This document shows, in pieces, positions 49,579 through 61,081 of a DNA stretch of 64,000 nucleotides. Each line of letters opens with the position of its first letter. The first letter of the stretch is position 1. The stretch is from assembly GCF_014656095.1 (NCBI RefSeq), contig NZ_BNBT01000003.1:62001-126000 (forward strand), in the 5' to 3' direction. This DNA is from Streptomyces longispororuber (lineage in GTDB: Bacteria; Actinomycetota; Actinomycetes; Streptomycetales; Streptomycetaceae). Made by a program: the position numbers and the translations under genes. Below the pieces are notes generated by a model. The model was not told the DNA's origin. It did not search any database and saw only the letters and a program-made list of their open reading frames with translations.

Positions 49579-51234
49579 CTAGAAGCCGCGCGTCCGCTTG
49601 GCCGCGCGGCGTCCCTGTGCCGTCTCGGTGCTCGGCGCCTTGAGGAAGAGCCGCGACAGCTCCCCGCCCAGGTTCACGCCGATCGCGATGGCGAGCGCCA
49701 GGGCGGCCGCCTTGGACAGCGAGGCGAGCCCGGGGTTCAGATGGTTGCGGGCGATCTCCAGGAGCCCGAAGTACGTCGCGCTGCCGGGCAGCAGCGGGCC
49801 GATCGCCGCCGTCACGTACGGCAGCGCGGACGCGAACCGGTAGCGCGACAGGAGCTGTCCGAAGAGCCCCACGAGCCCCGCCGCCACGGCGGTGGCCGCG
49901 ACCGGCGAGATGTCCCCGGCGCGGGCGAGGGCGCCGAACACGACCCAGGCGACGCCGCCGTTGAGGGTCACGAGCAGCACGGTGGAACGTTCCTGCTGGA
50001 GCAGCACCGCGAAGGCGCAGCTCAGCGCCATCGACGCGAGGGTCTGGATCACCGGCCGGTCGGAGGAGTGGATCGACGTCTCCGGGTTGAGGCCCGCGTC
50101 GAGCTGGACGCCCAGGTACAGCACGATCAGCACGCCGCAGACGATCCCGACGATCAGGTACCCGACCTCCAGGAGCCGGGCCGCGGCGGTGATGTAGTAG
50201 CCGGTCAGGCCGTCCTGCACGCCCGCGACCAGCGCCCGCCCCGGGATCAGCGCGAACAGGCCACCGGTGATCACCGCCGAGGCCCGGACGTCCGGCAGGT
50301 CGAGCAGGCTGATCGCCACGCCCATCGCGGCGGGCGGCATCGCCGCGACCACGAACTGGTAGAACTCCGGCAGCCCCCGCCCGGCGCACAGCCACGCGAA
50401 CCGGTCGCCGAGCATCGCGCCCACGGCCGCCGCGAGGAACACCAGCAGGTCACCGCCGACGAGCACGGAGGCGGAGCCCGCGAGCAGCCCGCCCGCGGCC
50501 GTCAGGGCCCAGCCCGGGTAGGGGTGGCGGTTGCGGCGGATCTCCGCGAGCCGCCGGTAGGCCTCCTCCAGGGTGACGTCGACCTCTTCGGAGCTGATGT
50601 CGTCCACGAGCCGGTAGACGGCCTGGAGGCGCGTGTAGTCGGTGCCCCGGCGGCGCACCGTCCGCGAGGCCGTCACGGGGTCGTCGACGAGCGAGGGCTG
50701 GTACGAGATGGAGATCAGCGTGAAGGTGACGTTCGGCTCGCAGCGGTCCAGACCGTACGAGTGGGTGACGGCGAACATCGCCGCCTCCACGTCCTCGGCG
50801 CCCTCCCCGCCCGCGAGCAGCAGCTCGCCGATGCGCAGCGTCATGTCGAGCACGCGCGGCACGGCGGGCCCTGCGTCGTCCTCGGACCGCTGCGTGGCCT
50901 CGGGGGCGGGCCGCTCGGCGACCGGCGTGCGCAGCATCGTGCGCATGCGGTCCTGCCAGGGCGCCTCCTTGGTGAGGCGGACCACCGGCACCCCGCCGGG
51001 CGGGGTGAACGCGGGCGGCGGCTGGTGGGCGTCGTAGGTGTGCGGCGCCGTGAAGGCCGAGGTCTCCTTCTCCTCGGGCGCCGGGGGGATCCGCAGGCCC
51101 GTCGGGATGGTGAACTCCGAGGACGGGTGGTCCTCCTCGGGCGCGGCCGCCTGCTCGACGCCGCCCACCGGAGCGAACGCGCTGCGCGCCTCGTCCGACT
51201 GCGGCTTGCGGTCGTCCTCCTCCGGGTCAGCCAC
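49579..51234 (-). CDS. ThrE-like threonine/serine exporter family protein
   Basis: A 551-residue membrane protein. The N-terminal ~120 residues are an acidic, Pro-rich cytoplasmic region. The DUF1212/ThrE part follows (LRIGELLLAGGEGAEDVEAAM, DEISSEEV-type zone ending RHPYPGW), with about five helices, then the DUF3815 module of five more (~400-545) fused in the same chain. ThrE of Corynebacterium exports threonine and serine. Start is GTG 51234. It lies behind the ppa terminator and is transcribed from its own promoter. Confidence 0.9.
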   Translation of the reverse strand: MADPEEDDRKPQSDEARSAFAPVGGVEQAAAPEEDHPSSEFTIPTGLRIPPAPEEKETSAFTAPHTYDAHQPPPAFTPPGGVPVVRLTKEAPWQDRMRTMLRTPVAERPAPEATQRSEDDAGPAVPRVLDMTLRIGELLLAGGEGAEDVEAAMFAVTHSYGLDRCEPNVTFTLISISYQPSLVDDPVTASRTVRRRGTDYTRLQAVYRLVDDISSEEVDVTLEEAYRRLAEIRRNRHPYPGWALTAAGGLLAGSASVLVGGDLLVFLAAAVGAMLGDRFAWLCAGRGLPEFYQFVVAAMPPAAMGVAISLLDLPDVRASAVITGGLFALIPGRALVAGVQDGLTGYYITAAARLLEVGYLIVGIVCGVLIVLYLGVQLDAGLNPETSIHSSDRPVIQTLASMALSCAFAVLLQQERSTVLLVTLNGGVAWVVFGALARAGDISPVAATAVAAGLVGLFGQLLSRYRFASALPYVTAAIGPLLPGSATYFGLLEIARNHLNPGLASLSKAAALALAIAIGVNLGGELSRLFLKAPSTETAQGRRAAKRTRGF

Positions 51235-51365
51235 CGGTTCGCCTCGCTCCTCTTACGTACGGTCCCGTGCGCACCTTACGTAGGTCGGTGTGCGCACGCA
51301 CCCGGCCGTATACCCGGTCCGGGCGTCTTCGCTCCTGGTCCGCGACCGGGCCGCGTGCCCCGGGG

Positions 51366-51417
51366 CACGCGAACGGGCCGCGTGACCCGGAAGGGGGTCA
51401 CGCGGCCCGTTCGCGTG
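51366..51417 (-). terminator. Perfect 23-bp terminator hairpin after ppa
   Basis: 23 bases (51366-51388) pair perfectly with 51395-51417 around a 6-base loop. It lies 35 bases after the ppa stop on the minus strand and is the strongest hairpin in the window. Confidence 0.9.
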
Positions 51418-51451
51418 TGCGCGGGGGCCGCCACGGGCCCCCGGGGGTGGC

Positions 51452-51943
51452 TCAGTGGCCGCCGTTGGCCTGGAAGCGCTTGTACGAGGCCTCGATCTCG
51501 GCCTCGGCGTCGGCGCGGCCGACCCAGTCGGCGCCCTCGACGGACTTGCCGGGCTCCAGGTCCTTGTAGACCTCGAAGAAGTGCTGGATCTCCAGGCGGT
51601 CGAACTCGGACACGTGGTGGATGTCGCGCAGGTGCTCGACGCGCGGGTCCGAGGCCGGCACGCAGAGCAGCTTGTCGTCGCCGCCCGCCTCGTCGGTCAT
51701 CCGGAACATGCCGATCGCCCGGCACTTGATGAGGCAGCCGGGGAAGGTCGGCTCGTCCAGGATCACCAGGGCGTCCAGCGGGTCGCCGTCCTCGCCCAGG
51801 GTGTTCTCGACGAAGCCGTAGTCCGCCGGGTAGCTGGTGGACGTGAAGAGTCGACGGTCCAGGCGGATGCGGCCGGTCTCGTGGTCGACCTCGTACTTGT
51901 TCCGCGAACCCTTCGGGATCTCGATGGTGACGTCGAACTCCAC
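51452..51943 (-). CDS. ppa: Inorganic pyrophosphatase
   Basis: A 163-residue family I soluble pyrophosphatase that pulls biosynthesis by hydrolysing PPi. Hallmarks: [43 protein letters not shown] with the DxDPxD metal site, and the C-terminal [14 protein letters not shown] segment. The GTG at 51943 gives the usual length and has GGAGGAG six bases upstream; ATG 51967 or 51958 are in-frame alternatives. Together with hppA this window encodes two ways to remove PPi. A perfect 23-bp terminator follows. Confidence 0.96.
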   Translation of the reverse strand: MEFDVTIEIPKGSRNKYEVDHETGRIRLDRRLFTSTSYPADYGFVENTLGEDGDPLDALVILDEPTFPGCLIKCRAIGMFRMTDEAGGDDKLLCVPASDPRVEHLRDIHHVSEFDRLEIQHFFEVYKDLEPGKSVEGADWVGRADAEAEIEASYKRFQANGGH

Positions 51944-52028
51944 GGGTGGCTCCTCCATGATCAGCACATACTTCGGGTGATTAAGTGTCCCTCACGCAGA
52001 TGTGTGATCGCGAAAGGGGCAGGTCGTC

Positions 52029-53552
52029 GTGGACGAGCGCACGCCTTGGCAGTGGCTTCGACGGCCGCTGCCGCTCCTGCGGCGGCTTGCCGTCGAGGCC
52101 TCCGGACGATTCCGGACAGCCAGGACGTGGCAGGTCACGACGGGCTCCGCCGCCGTGGGCCTCGCCGTCGCGGCCGTGGCGGTCACCGCGGCCGGGCCCT
52201 GGGACTCCTCCGGTCAGCGTACGGCGGAGCGTCACCTCGCGGCCTCCCGGGAAGCCGGGGGTGGCGCAGATCACGCGGGCGGCGCCCCCGGTGAGCGGGC
52301 GCCCGGGGACGCACCGAGCGCCCCCGCCGTGCTGGCCGGGCTCCGCGCCCCCGCCCGCGGCGGACCGGGCGGCAAGGCGCTCGCCGACGTCCTCGACCCG
52401 GTCCTGAAGGACCGCGCGCTCGGCCCCGAGCGCGCCGCGGTCGTCGTCGACGTCGCCACCGGCAAGCGGCTGTACGGCAAGCGCGCGGACGACGCGCTCA
52501 CGCCCGCGTCCACCACGAAGATCGCCACGGCGGTGGCCGCGCTCTCCGCCGCCGGCCCCGACCACCGGCTCACCACGAGCACCGTCCTGCAGCCGGACTC
52601 CCGCGAGGTCGTCCTGGTCGGCGGCGGCGACCCGACGCTCACCGCCCGCGAGGACGGCCGGTACGTCGAGGGCTACGCGAGCCTGCGCGACCTCGCCGAC
52701 GACACGGCCCGTGCCCTGAAGAAGCGCGGCAAGGACCGGGTGCGCCTCTCCTACGACGACACCCGTTACACCGGGCCGCCCCGCCACCCCATCGGGCCGA
52801 ACGAGAACATCACCCCGGTCAGCGCCCTCATGGCCGACGAGGGCCGCCTCGACGACTCCACATCGGGCCCGGCCCCGCGCACCGAGGACCCGGCGGGGGA
52901 CGCCACGCGGAAGTTCGCCGACCTGCTGCGCGCCCGGGGCGTGGACGTACGGGCCGACGTCGGCCCCGCCAAGGCCTCGCCCCGCGCCGCGAAGTTGGCC
53001 CGGACCTCCTCGCCCGCCCTCTCCGTCCTGGTCGAGCGCATGCTCACCCACAGCGACAACGACATCGCCGAGGCCCTCGCCCGCGAGACGGCCCGGGCGA
53101 GCGGGGAGCCGCTGAGCTTCGCCGGCGGCTCCCGGGCGATCCGCGACCGCCTGGAGAGGCTCGGCCTGCCGCTGGCCGGGGCCGAGTTCGCCGACGGCAG
53201 CGGGCTCGACCGCGAGGACCGGCTCACCGCCGAGCTCCTGGCCGCGCTGCTGGCCCGCGCCGCCGACCGGGACCACCCCGAGCTGCGCTCCGCGGTCACC
53301 GGCCTGCCCGTCGCGGGCTTCACCGGCACCCTCGTCAACCGCTATCCGAAGGGGTCGCCCGGAACGGGGCTCGTCCGCGCCAAGACCGGCACCCTCACGG
53401 GCGTCAACACCCTGGCCGGCACGGTCGTCACCGCCGACGGGCGACTGCTCGCCTTCGCGTTCATGACGACCGGTACGACGGACCCGTCCGGTGCCCAGGC
53501 CGCCCTGGACGCCATGGCCTCCGCGGCGGCCGCCTGCGGCTGCTCCGCCTAG
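52029..53552 (+). CDS. dacB: D-alanyl-D-alanine carboxypeptidase (PBP4/DacB family)
   Basis: A 507-residue class C penicillin-binding protein. A cytoplasmic start and one helix (TTGSAAVGLAVAAVAVTAAG, residues ~37-56) anchor it. The catalytic motifs are SxxK (PASTTK, Ser161 and Lys164), SxN (Ser342 in HSDNDIAE) and KTG (Lys452 in AKTGTLTGVN). It removes terminal D-Ala from peptidoglycan stems outside the membrane. It starts with GTG 52029, AGG-rich sequence upstream, and leads a small cluster with the following metalloprotease and tilS. Confidence 0.94.
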   Translation: MDERTPWQWLRRPLPLLRRLAVEASGRFRTARTWQVTTGSAAVGLAVAAVAVTAAGPWDSSGQRTAERHLAASREAGGGADHAGGAPGERAPGDAPSAPAVLAGLRAPARGGPGGKALADVLDPVLKDRALGPERAAVVVDVATGKRLYGKRADDALTPASTTKIATAVAALSAAGPDHRLTTSTVLQPDSREVVLVGGGDPTLTAREDGRYVEGYASLRDLADDTARALKKRGKDRVRLSYDDTRYTGPPRHPIGPNENITPVSALMADEGRLDDSTSGPAPRTEDPAGDATRKFADLLRARGVDVRADVGPAKASPRAAKLARTSSPALSVLVERMLTHSDNDIAEALARETARASGEPLSFAGGSRAIRDRLERLGLPLAGAEFADGSGLDREDRLTAELLAALLARAADRDHPELRSAVTGLPVAGFTGTLVNRYPKGSPGTGLVRAKTGTLTGVNTLAGTVVTADGRLLAFAFMTTGTTDPSGAQAALDAMASAAAACGCSA

Positions 53553-53618
53553 CGGCCGCGGCCCCGCGGGCCCGGCCGAAGGGCGGCCCAACCCGGGACG
53601 TCCGCGCGGCCGACCACG

Positions 53619-53630
53619 TACCGTTGACGC
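53619..53630 (+). promoter_or_regulatory. -10-like element at metalloprotease start
   Basis: TACCGT (53619-53624) lies six bases before the ATG at 53631, and no Shine-Dalgarno is present. No clear -35. Confidence 0.35.
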
Positions 53631-54752
53631 ATGACGAGCCTCGGTGGTGCGGAGATGGTCGACTGGAATCTCGCGGTGGCGACCGCGACCCGGCTCGTGC
53701 GGCCGGGCCCGGAGGTGAGCCGTGACGAGGCGCGCGCGGTCGTGGCGGAGCTGCGCCGGCACGCCAAGTCCTCGGAGGAGCACGTCCGTTCGTTCACCGG
53801 GATGGGCACGGAGGAGACCCACGACACGCCGGTGCTCGTGGTCGACCGGGCGGGCTGGATCCGGGCGAACGTCGCCGGCTTCCGCGAGGTCCTCAAGCCC
53901 TTGTTGGAGAAGATGAAGGACCGCCGTGCGGGCGGCCCCGGCGGTGCCGTCCTCGGCGCGGTCGGCGGCAAGGTGACGGGCGTGGAGCTCGGCATGCTCC
54001 TGTCCTTCCTCGCCTCGCGCGTCCTCGGCCAGTACGAGACCTTCGCCCCCGCCACCCGCGACCTCCCGGCGGGGGAGAACGGCGGCGGCAGGCTCCTCCT
54101 CGTGGCGCCCAACATCGTGCACGTGGAGCGCGAGCTGGACGTCGACCCGCACGACTTCCGGCTGTGGGTGTGCCTGCACGAGGAGACGCACCGTACGCAG
54201 TTCTCCTCCGTGCCGTGGCTGCGCGACCACCTGGAGAGCGAGATCCAGGGGTTCCTCGGCGAGACGGACGTCGACCCGATGACCGTCCTCGAGCGCATCA
54301 GGGAGGCCGCCCAGAGCCTCGCCGGCGGGCGCCCGGACGCCGAGGAGGACGACGGCGGCCGCTCCTTCGTGGACCTCGTGCAGACCCCGGCGCAGCGGGA
54401 GATCCTGGCCCGCCTGACGGCCGTCATGTCGCTCCTGGAGGGCCACGCGGACTACGTGATGGACGGCGTGGGCCCCGGCGTCGTCCCGTCCGTCGGGGAG
54501 ATCCGGGAGAAGTTCAAGGAGCGCCGCCAGCGCGGCGCGAGCCGCCTCGACCAGGCACTGCGCAAGCTGCTCGGCCTGGACGCCAAGCTGCGTCAGTACC
54601 GCGACGGGGAGCGGTTCGTGCGGGCCGTCGTCGACGAGGTCGGCATGGACGGCTTCAACCGCGTGTGGACCTCACCGAACACGCTTCCCACCAAGGCGGA
54701 GATCGCCAAACCAGCGGACTGGGTCGCGCGGGTGCACCGTAGGGCAGAGTGA
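53631..54752 (+). CDS. Zinc-dependent metalloprotease (DUF2342 family)
   Basis: A 373-residue zincin of the actinobacterial DUF2342 family, often annotated as F420-biosynthesis-associated. The zinc motif HEETH (His183, Glu184, His187) is in VCLHEETHRTQF. EGHADYVMD supplies the distal Glu/His ligands. The rest is helical with a conserved N-terminal VDWNLAVATATRLVRPGP. No signal peptide is seen, so it is probably cytoplasmic. It sits between the carboxypeptidase and tilS in the order typical of streptomycetes. Confidence 0.9.
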   Translation: MTSLGGAEMVDWNLAVATATRLVRPGPEVSRDEARAVVAELRRHAKSSEEHVRSFTGMGTEETHDTPVLVVDRAGWIRANVAGFREVLKPLLEKMKDRRAGGPGGAVLGAVGGKVTGVELGMLLSFLASRVLGQYETFAPATRDLPAGENGGGRLLLVAPNIVHVERELDVDPHDFRLWVCLHEETHRTQFSSVPWLRDHLESEIQGFLGETDVDPMTVLERIREAAQSLAGGRPDAEEDDGGRSFVDLVQTPAQREILARLTAVMSLLEGHADYVMDGVGPGVVPSVGEIREKFKERRQRGASRLDQALRKLLGLDAKLRQYRDGERFVRAVVDEVGMDGFNRVWTSPNTLPTKAEIAKPADWVARVHRRAE

Positions 54753-54988
54753 GCGAACAGATGCGGCCGACGGCAGGAGAACGCCCCCGTAATCACCCGT
54801 CCGAGGGACCGTGAGGCATGGGTAGGCGTGCAATGCTCGGGTAACGGCTCGGTTCTGTCACCATCGACGCACTCTCGGTGACCGACAGTGCGGGGATCAT
54901 GAGATCCGCACCCTCGCGCCCCCACGCGAGGCCGCTGCGTGACGGCCCGAGGCTCACCCCCCGAACTTCATGAAGGGAACCAACCGGA

Positions 54989-56158
54989 ATGGGTCCCCAT
55001 CCTGCGGTCGCGGCGATACGCCTGGCGGTCCGCCGCGTCCTCCACGACGTCCTGAACGACGTCACCGCCCACCGCGCGACCGACACCTCGCGCGCCCCCC
55101 ACCTCGACCCGGGCGCCCCCTGTCCCGACCCGGGCGCCCCCCACCCCGACCCGGGCGCCCCGACCGCCCCGCGTGCCCCGCACGAGCAGGCTCCTTCGCC
55201 GCTCGTGCTCGTGGCGTGCTCGGGCGGTGCCGACTCCATGGCGCTCGCCTCCGCCCTCGCCTTCGAAGCCCCCAAGCTCGGCATCCGCGCCGGCGCCGTC
55301 ACCGTCGACCACGGTCTGCAGCCCGGCTCGGACGCGCGGGCCGCCGAAGTCGTCAGCCGGATGACCGCCCTCGGCCTCGACCCGGTCGAGTCGCTCGCCG
55401 TGTCCGTGGGCCCCGCCTCGGGCCGCGCCGCGCACGGCGCGGCGTACACCGGGGGCGGCGAGCGGCGGGTGGGCCCCGAGGCCGCCGCCCGCGACGCGCG
55501 GTACGCGGCCCTCGACGACGCCGCCGAGCGCCACGGGGCCGCCGCCGTGCTGCTCGGCCACACCCGCGACGACCAGGCCGAGACGGTCCTGCTCGGCCTC
55601 GCGCGCGGCTCCGGCATCCGCTCGCTGTCCGGCATGGCCGCCGTCTCCGGCGTCCGCGGCCGCTACCGCCGCCCGTTCCTCCAGCTCGACCGGCAGACCG
55701 CCCGCAAGGCGTGCATGGTCCAGTCCCTGCCGGTCTGGGACGACCCGCACAACGCGGATCCGGCCTACACCCGCTCCCGCCTGCGCCACGAGGGCCTGCC
55801 CGCCCTGGAGAAGGCGCTCGGCAAGGGCGTCGTGGAGGCCCTCGCGCGCACCGCCCAGCTCTCCCGGGACGACGCCGACGCGCTCGACGCCTGGGCCGCC
55901 GAGGCCGAGGCGACCGTCCGGGACGAGGCCGGGCGCCTGGAGTGCGCGAAGCTGTTCGCGCTGCCGCCCGCGGTGCGCCGCCGCATCGTGCGCCGCGCGG
56001 CCATCGAGGCCGGGGCTCCGGCGGGCGCCCTGTTCGCCCGGCACATCGAGGAGGTCGACCGGCTCATCACCGGCTGGCGCGGCCAGGGGGCCATCAATCT
56101 CCCGGGCAAAGTCGTCGCCCGGCGGCAGGGTGGCAGACTGGTGATCCGGCAAGGCTGA
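54989..56158 (+). CDS. tilS: tRNA(Ile)-lysidine synthase
   Basis: A 389-residue TilS that lysidinylates C34 of the CAU-anticodon tRNA-Ile so that it reads AUA. The PP-loop SGGADS (78-83) lies in [15 protein letters not shown]; downstream [24 protein letters not shown] and [22 protein letters not shown] complete the signatures. A ~30-residue Pro/Ala insert with repeated PDPGAP precedes the PP-loop, an unusual extension. The ATG at 54989 is in AAGGGAACC context. hpt follows 76 bases later; the two are conserved neighbours and a link to purine salvage is traditional. Confidence 0.95.
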   Translation: MGPHPAVAAIRLAVRRVLHDVLNDVTAHRATDTSRAPHLDPGAPCPDPGAPHPDPGAPTAPRAPHEQAPSPLVLVACSGGADSMALASALAFEAPKLGIRAGAVTVDHGLQPGSDARAAEVVSRMTALGLDPVESLAVSVGPASGRAAHGAAYTGGGERRVGPEAAARDARYAALDDAAERHGAAAVLLGHTRDDQAETVLLGLARGSGIRSLSGMAAVSGVRGRYRRPFLQLDRQTARKACMVQSLPVWDDPHNADPAYTRSRLRHEGLPALEKALGKGVVEALARTAQLSRDDADALDAWAAEAEATVRDEAGRLECAKLFALPPAVRRRIVRRAAIEAGAPAGALFARHIEEVDRLITGWRGQGAINLPGKVVARRQGGRLVIRQG

Positions 56159-56234
56159 CGCGGCAGACCGTCCCCAGCTCATGCGAGCTGGTTCTCCGAC
56201 AGTTTTCCGCGGGCCGGTGGGACGACCGAAAGTG

Positions 56235-56795
56235 ATGCGGGTGGACGCGAAAGACATGAGCACCGACCTCCAGTCGGTGCTCATCACCAAGGAAGAGATC
56301 GACGCGAAGCTGGCCGAGCTGGCCGCGAAGATCGACGCGGAGTACGCGGGCAAGGACCTGCTCATCGTCGGCGTGCTCAAGGGCGCCGTCATGGTCATGG
56401 CGGACCTGGCGCGAGCCCTGTCCACCCCGGTCACCATGGACTGGATGGCGGTGTCGTCGTACGGCGCGGGCACCCAGTCCTCCGGCGTGGTCCGCATCCT
56501 CAAGGACCTCGACACGGACATCAAGGGCAAGCACGTCCTGATCGTCGAGGACATCATCGACTCCGGCCTGACCCTGTCCTGGCTGCTGTCCAACCTCGGC
56601 TCGCGCGAGCCCGCCTCCCTGAAGGTGTGCACGCTGCTGCGCAAGCCGGAGGCCGCCAAGGTCGCGATCGACGTCGAGTGGGTGGGCTTCGACATCCCGA
56701 ACGAGTTCGTCGTCGGGTACGGCCTGGACTACGCCGAGAAGTACCGCAACCTCCCGTTCGTGGGCACCCTCGCCCCGCACGTCTACGGGGGCTGA
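56235..56795 (+). CDS. hpt: Hypoxanthine phosphoribosyltransferase
   Basis: A 186-residue purine salvage enzyme making IMP or GMP from PRPP. Hallmarks: [16 protein letters not shown], the long flexible loop region [11 protein letters not shown], the PRPP motif [14 protein letters not shown] and the C-terminal [20 protein letters not shown]. The ATG at 56235 matches the streptomycete start [11 protein letters not shown] 56232 is adjacent. It lies between tilS and ftsH, the common bacterial order. Confidence 0.96.
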   Translation: MRVDAKDMSTDLQSVLITKEEIDAKLAELAAKIDAEYAGKDLLIVGVLKGAVMVMADLARALSTPVTMDWMAVSSYGAGTQSSGVVRILKDLDTDIKGKHVLIVEDIIDSGLTLSWLLSNLGSREPASLKVCTLLRKPEAAKVAIDVEWVGFDIPNEFVVGYGLDYAEKYRNLPFVGTLAPHVYGG

Positions 56796-56997
56796 GCGGG
56801 CCGGCGGCGGCCGCCGGTCGCCCGGGGCGGCGCGGGCCCCGGGAACCCCGAGGGCTTTCCCGCCGTTGGAGCATGCGAAGGCGGGATTGCCAGCCGTCCC
56901 GTGCGGCTTCGGGTGACAATGCTGGGGTACCGTCCGAAGAACAGTCTTTATCAAACTCACTATGGCAGGAGGTACGGAGCGGCATCGCTCCGTGTGG

Positions 56998-59052
<2,055 letters not shown>

Positions 59053-59083
59053 TCCACCGAGCCCCACCCGGCCCGGAATGGAT

Positions 59084-59125
59084 GCCGTGCCCCCCTGGTT
59101 CTAGCCTGGGGGGCACGGCTTTTTT
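59084..59125 (+). terminator. Intrinsic terminator after ftsH
   Basis: A 12-bp stem (GCCGTGCCCCCC arm at 59084-59095, partner 59108-59119) with a 12-base loop is followed by six T's (59120-59125). It is the only textbook terminator with a full T run in this window. Confidence 0.95.
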
Positions 59126-59164
59126 CGGCCGTTCGCACGTATCAGAACCAGGAACGAGGCATAG

Positions 59165-59770
59165 ATGACCGACCCCGTGACGCTGGCCGGCGAGGGCTCG
59201 ATCGGTGAGTTCGACGAGAAGCGGGCCGAGAACGCCGTACGGGAGCTGCTGATCGCGGTCGGCGAGGACCCGGACCGGGAGGGCCTGCGGGAGACCCCCG
59301 CGCGCGTGGCGCGGGCGTACCGGGAGATATTCGCGGGCCTGCGGCAGAAGCCCGAGGACGTGCTGACGACCACGTTCGACCTCGGGCACGACGAGATGGT
59401 CCTGGTGAAGGACATCGAGGTGATGAGCTCCTGCGAGCACCACCTGGTGCCGTTCGTGGGCGTCGCCCACGTCGGGTACATCCCCTCCCACGACGGCAAG
59501 ATCACCGGGCTGTCGAAGCTCGCCCGGCTCGTCGACGTCTACGCGCGCCGACCGCAGGTCCAGGAGCGGCTCACCACGCAGATCGCGGACTCCCTGATGG
59601 AGATACTGGAGCCGCGCGGGGTGATCGTCGTCGTCGAGTGCGAGCACATGTGCATGACAATGCGCGGGGTGCGCAAGCCCGGCGCGAAGACCATCACGTC
59701 GGCGGTGCGCGGCCAGCTCCGCGACCCCGCCACGCGCAACGAGGCGATGAGCCTCATCATGGCGCGCTAG
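59165..59770 (+). CDS. folE: GTP cyclohydrolase I
   Basis: A 201-residue enzyme starting tetrahydrofolate synthesis by converting GTP to dihydroneopterin triphosphate. The zinc ligands Cys90 and His93 (SCEHHLVPF) and Cys163 (CEHMCM) are present. [44 protein letters not shown] (in parts) and the C-terminal [18 protein letters not shown] complete the family pattern. It stands on the plus strand, facing the rest of the folate operon convergently, after the ftsH terminator. Confidence 0.97.
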   Translation: MTDPVTLAGEGSIGEFDEKRAENAVRELLIAVGEDPDREGLRETPARVARAYREIFAGLRQKPEDVLTTTFDLGHDEMVLVKDIEVMSSCEHHLVPFVGVAHVGYIPSHDGKITGLSKLARLVDVYARRPQVQERLTTQIADSLMEILEPRGVIVVVECEHMCMTMRGVRKPGAKTITSAVRGQLRDPATRNEAMSLIMAR

Positions 59771-59938
59771 CGGACAAAGTTCCCTGCTGGGCGCGGTGGG
59801 CGCTCGGGGCGGGGGCGCTCCGGCCCCCTCCTGGCCGCCCGCCGCCGCGCCCGCTCGCGCAGTACAGCGCCGGGTGCTCCGTACGGCCGTGAGCGCCCCG
59901 CGTGGCCGCGGGTGGCGGGAAACGGTCGGTCGGGCCGG

Positions 59939-60424
59939 TCAGGCCGCGGCCGCGCCCGGGGGGTCGTCGTCGCCGTTCTCCGGGAGCTTGCAGACGCGCT
60001 CGAGGAAGAACGCCGCCGCTATCACGCCGATGCCCGCGATGACCGAGAAGCCCGCGTAGTACGCCTGGTCGCGGCGCTCGGGCAGGTCGAGGAACTCCAG
60101 CAGGAAGGCGCCCACGCCCCCGTACATCCCGCTGACGAGGGCCGCGACCAGGGCGCTTGCCTGGCCGAAGACGACCGCGCGGGCCGCCATCAGCGGCTCG
60201 ACGCCCTTCGCCCCGGGGCGGCGCTCCCGCTGGGCCCGCAGCCGGGCGCGCAGCGAGATCGCCGTGGCGAGCAGCACCACGGCGATCACCGCCAGGACGA
60301 TGGGCGCGGCGAGGGGCACGCGCGGCAGCGTGCCCACCGAGTTCCACAGCCGGGCGGCCGCCCAGGAGAGCAACCCGGCGACGACGAAGAGGCCGGCCAG
60401 CGTCCTCACACGCAGTTGCTTCAT
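59939..60424 (-). CDS. DUF3180 membrane protein
   Basis: A 161-residue integral membrane protein of the actinobacterial DUF3180 family with four helices: TLAGLFVVAGLLSWAAA, PIVLAVIAVVLLATAIS, ALVAALVSGMYGGVGAFLL and FSVIAGIGVIAAAFFL. It follows folK on the minus strand with a 60-base gap. It is the last gene of the folate operon in most streptomycetes, but no biochemical link is known. Confidence 0.9.
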   Translation of the reverse strand: MKQLRVRTLAGLFVVAGLLSWAAARLWNSVGTLPRVPLAAPIVLAVIAVVLLATAISLRARLRAQRERRPGAKGVEPLMAARAVVFGQASALVAALVSGMYGGVGAFLLEFLDLPERRDQAYYAGFSVIAGIGVIAAAFFLERVCKLPENGDDDPPGAAAA

Positions 60425-60484
60425 TCCGGAGGTCGCCCCTTTTGCCTCTGTCCCGCTCGCCGCCTTCTCGGTAGACCCTAACGA

Positions 60485-61081
60485 CTACTCGGGCAGCCGG
60501 AGTTCCAGGTCGGCGCGCGGCGCGACGCCCTCGCGGGTGACGCCGGCCAGCAGGTCCGCGACCGCGCCGCGGCCGGCGAGCCGCGCCTCGGGGTCCACGT
60601 CGTGCCACGGCGCGAGCACGAAGGCCCGCTCGTGCGCCCGCGGGTGCGGGAGGGTGAGGGCGGGCTCGTCGGAGACCACGTCCGCGTACGCGACGATGTC
60701 GACGTCGAGCGTGCGCGGGCCCCAGCGCTCGTCCCGCACGCGGTGGAAGGCCTCCTCGACGGCCTGCGCGCGCTCCAGGAGCGAGTCAGGGGGCAGTGTC
60801 GTCTTCACGACCACGACCGCGTTGAAGTACGAGGGCTGCGAGCCCGGCTCGACGCCCCAGGGCTCCGTCTCGTACACGGGAGAGACGGCCTTGACCCGCA
60901 GGCCCGGGGTGTCCTCGAGGGCGTCCACGGCGCCCTGGAGGGTCTCCAGGCGGTTGCCCAGGTTCGACCCGAGGGAGAGCACGGCGCGGCGCGGGTTGGA
61001 CAGCGTGGTGTCGGCGGCGTCCACCTGCGCGACGACGGAGGCGGGCACCGGCTGGACGGTGGGGTCGCTCTGGGGGGTCAT
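60485..61081 (-). CDS. folK: 6-hydroxymethyl-7,8-dihydropterin pyrophosphokinase
   Basis: A 198-residue HPPK, transferring pyrophosphate from ATP to the pterin for folate synthesis. Hallmarks: AVLSLGSNLGNRLETLQGAVDAL, SPVYETEPWGVEPG, and RWGPRTLDVDIVAYADVVS with the metal-binding Asp pair. LPHPRAHERAFVLAPWHDVDP is the C-terminal motif. The start overlaps the folB stop by 4 bases (ATGA). A ~30-residue N-terminal extension (MTPQSDPTVQPVPASVVAQVD) precedes the core. Confidence 0.95.
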   Translation of the reverse strand: MTPQSDPTVQPVPASVVAQVDAADTTLSNPRRAVLSLGSNLGNRLETLQGAVDALEDTPGLRVKAVSPVYETEPWGVEPGSQPSYFNAVVVVKTTLPPDSLLERAQAVEEAFHRVRDERWGPRTLDVDIVAYADVVSDEPALTLPHPRAHERAFVLAPWHDVDPEARLAGRGAVADLLAGVTREGVAPRADLELRLPE

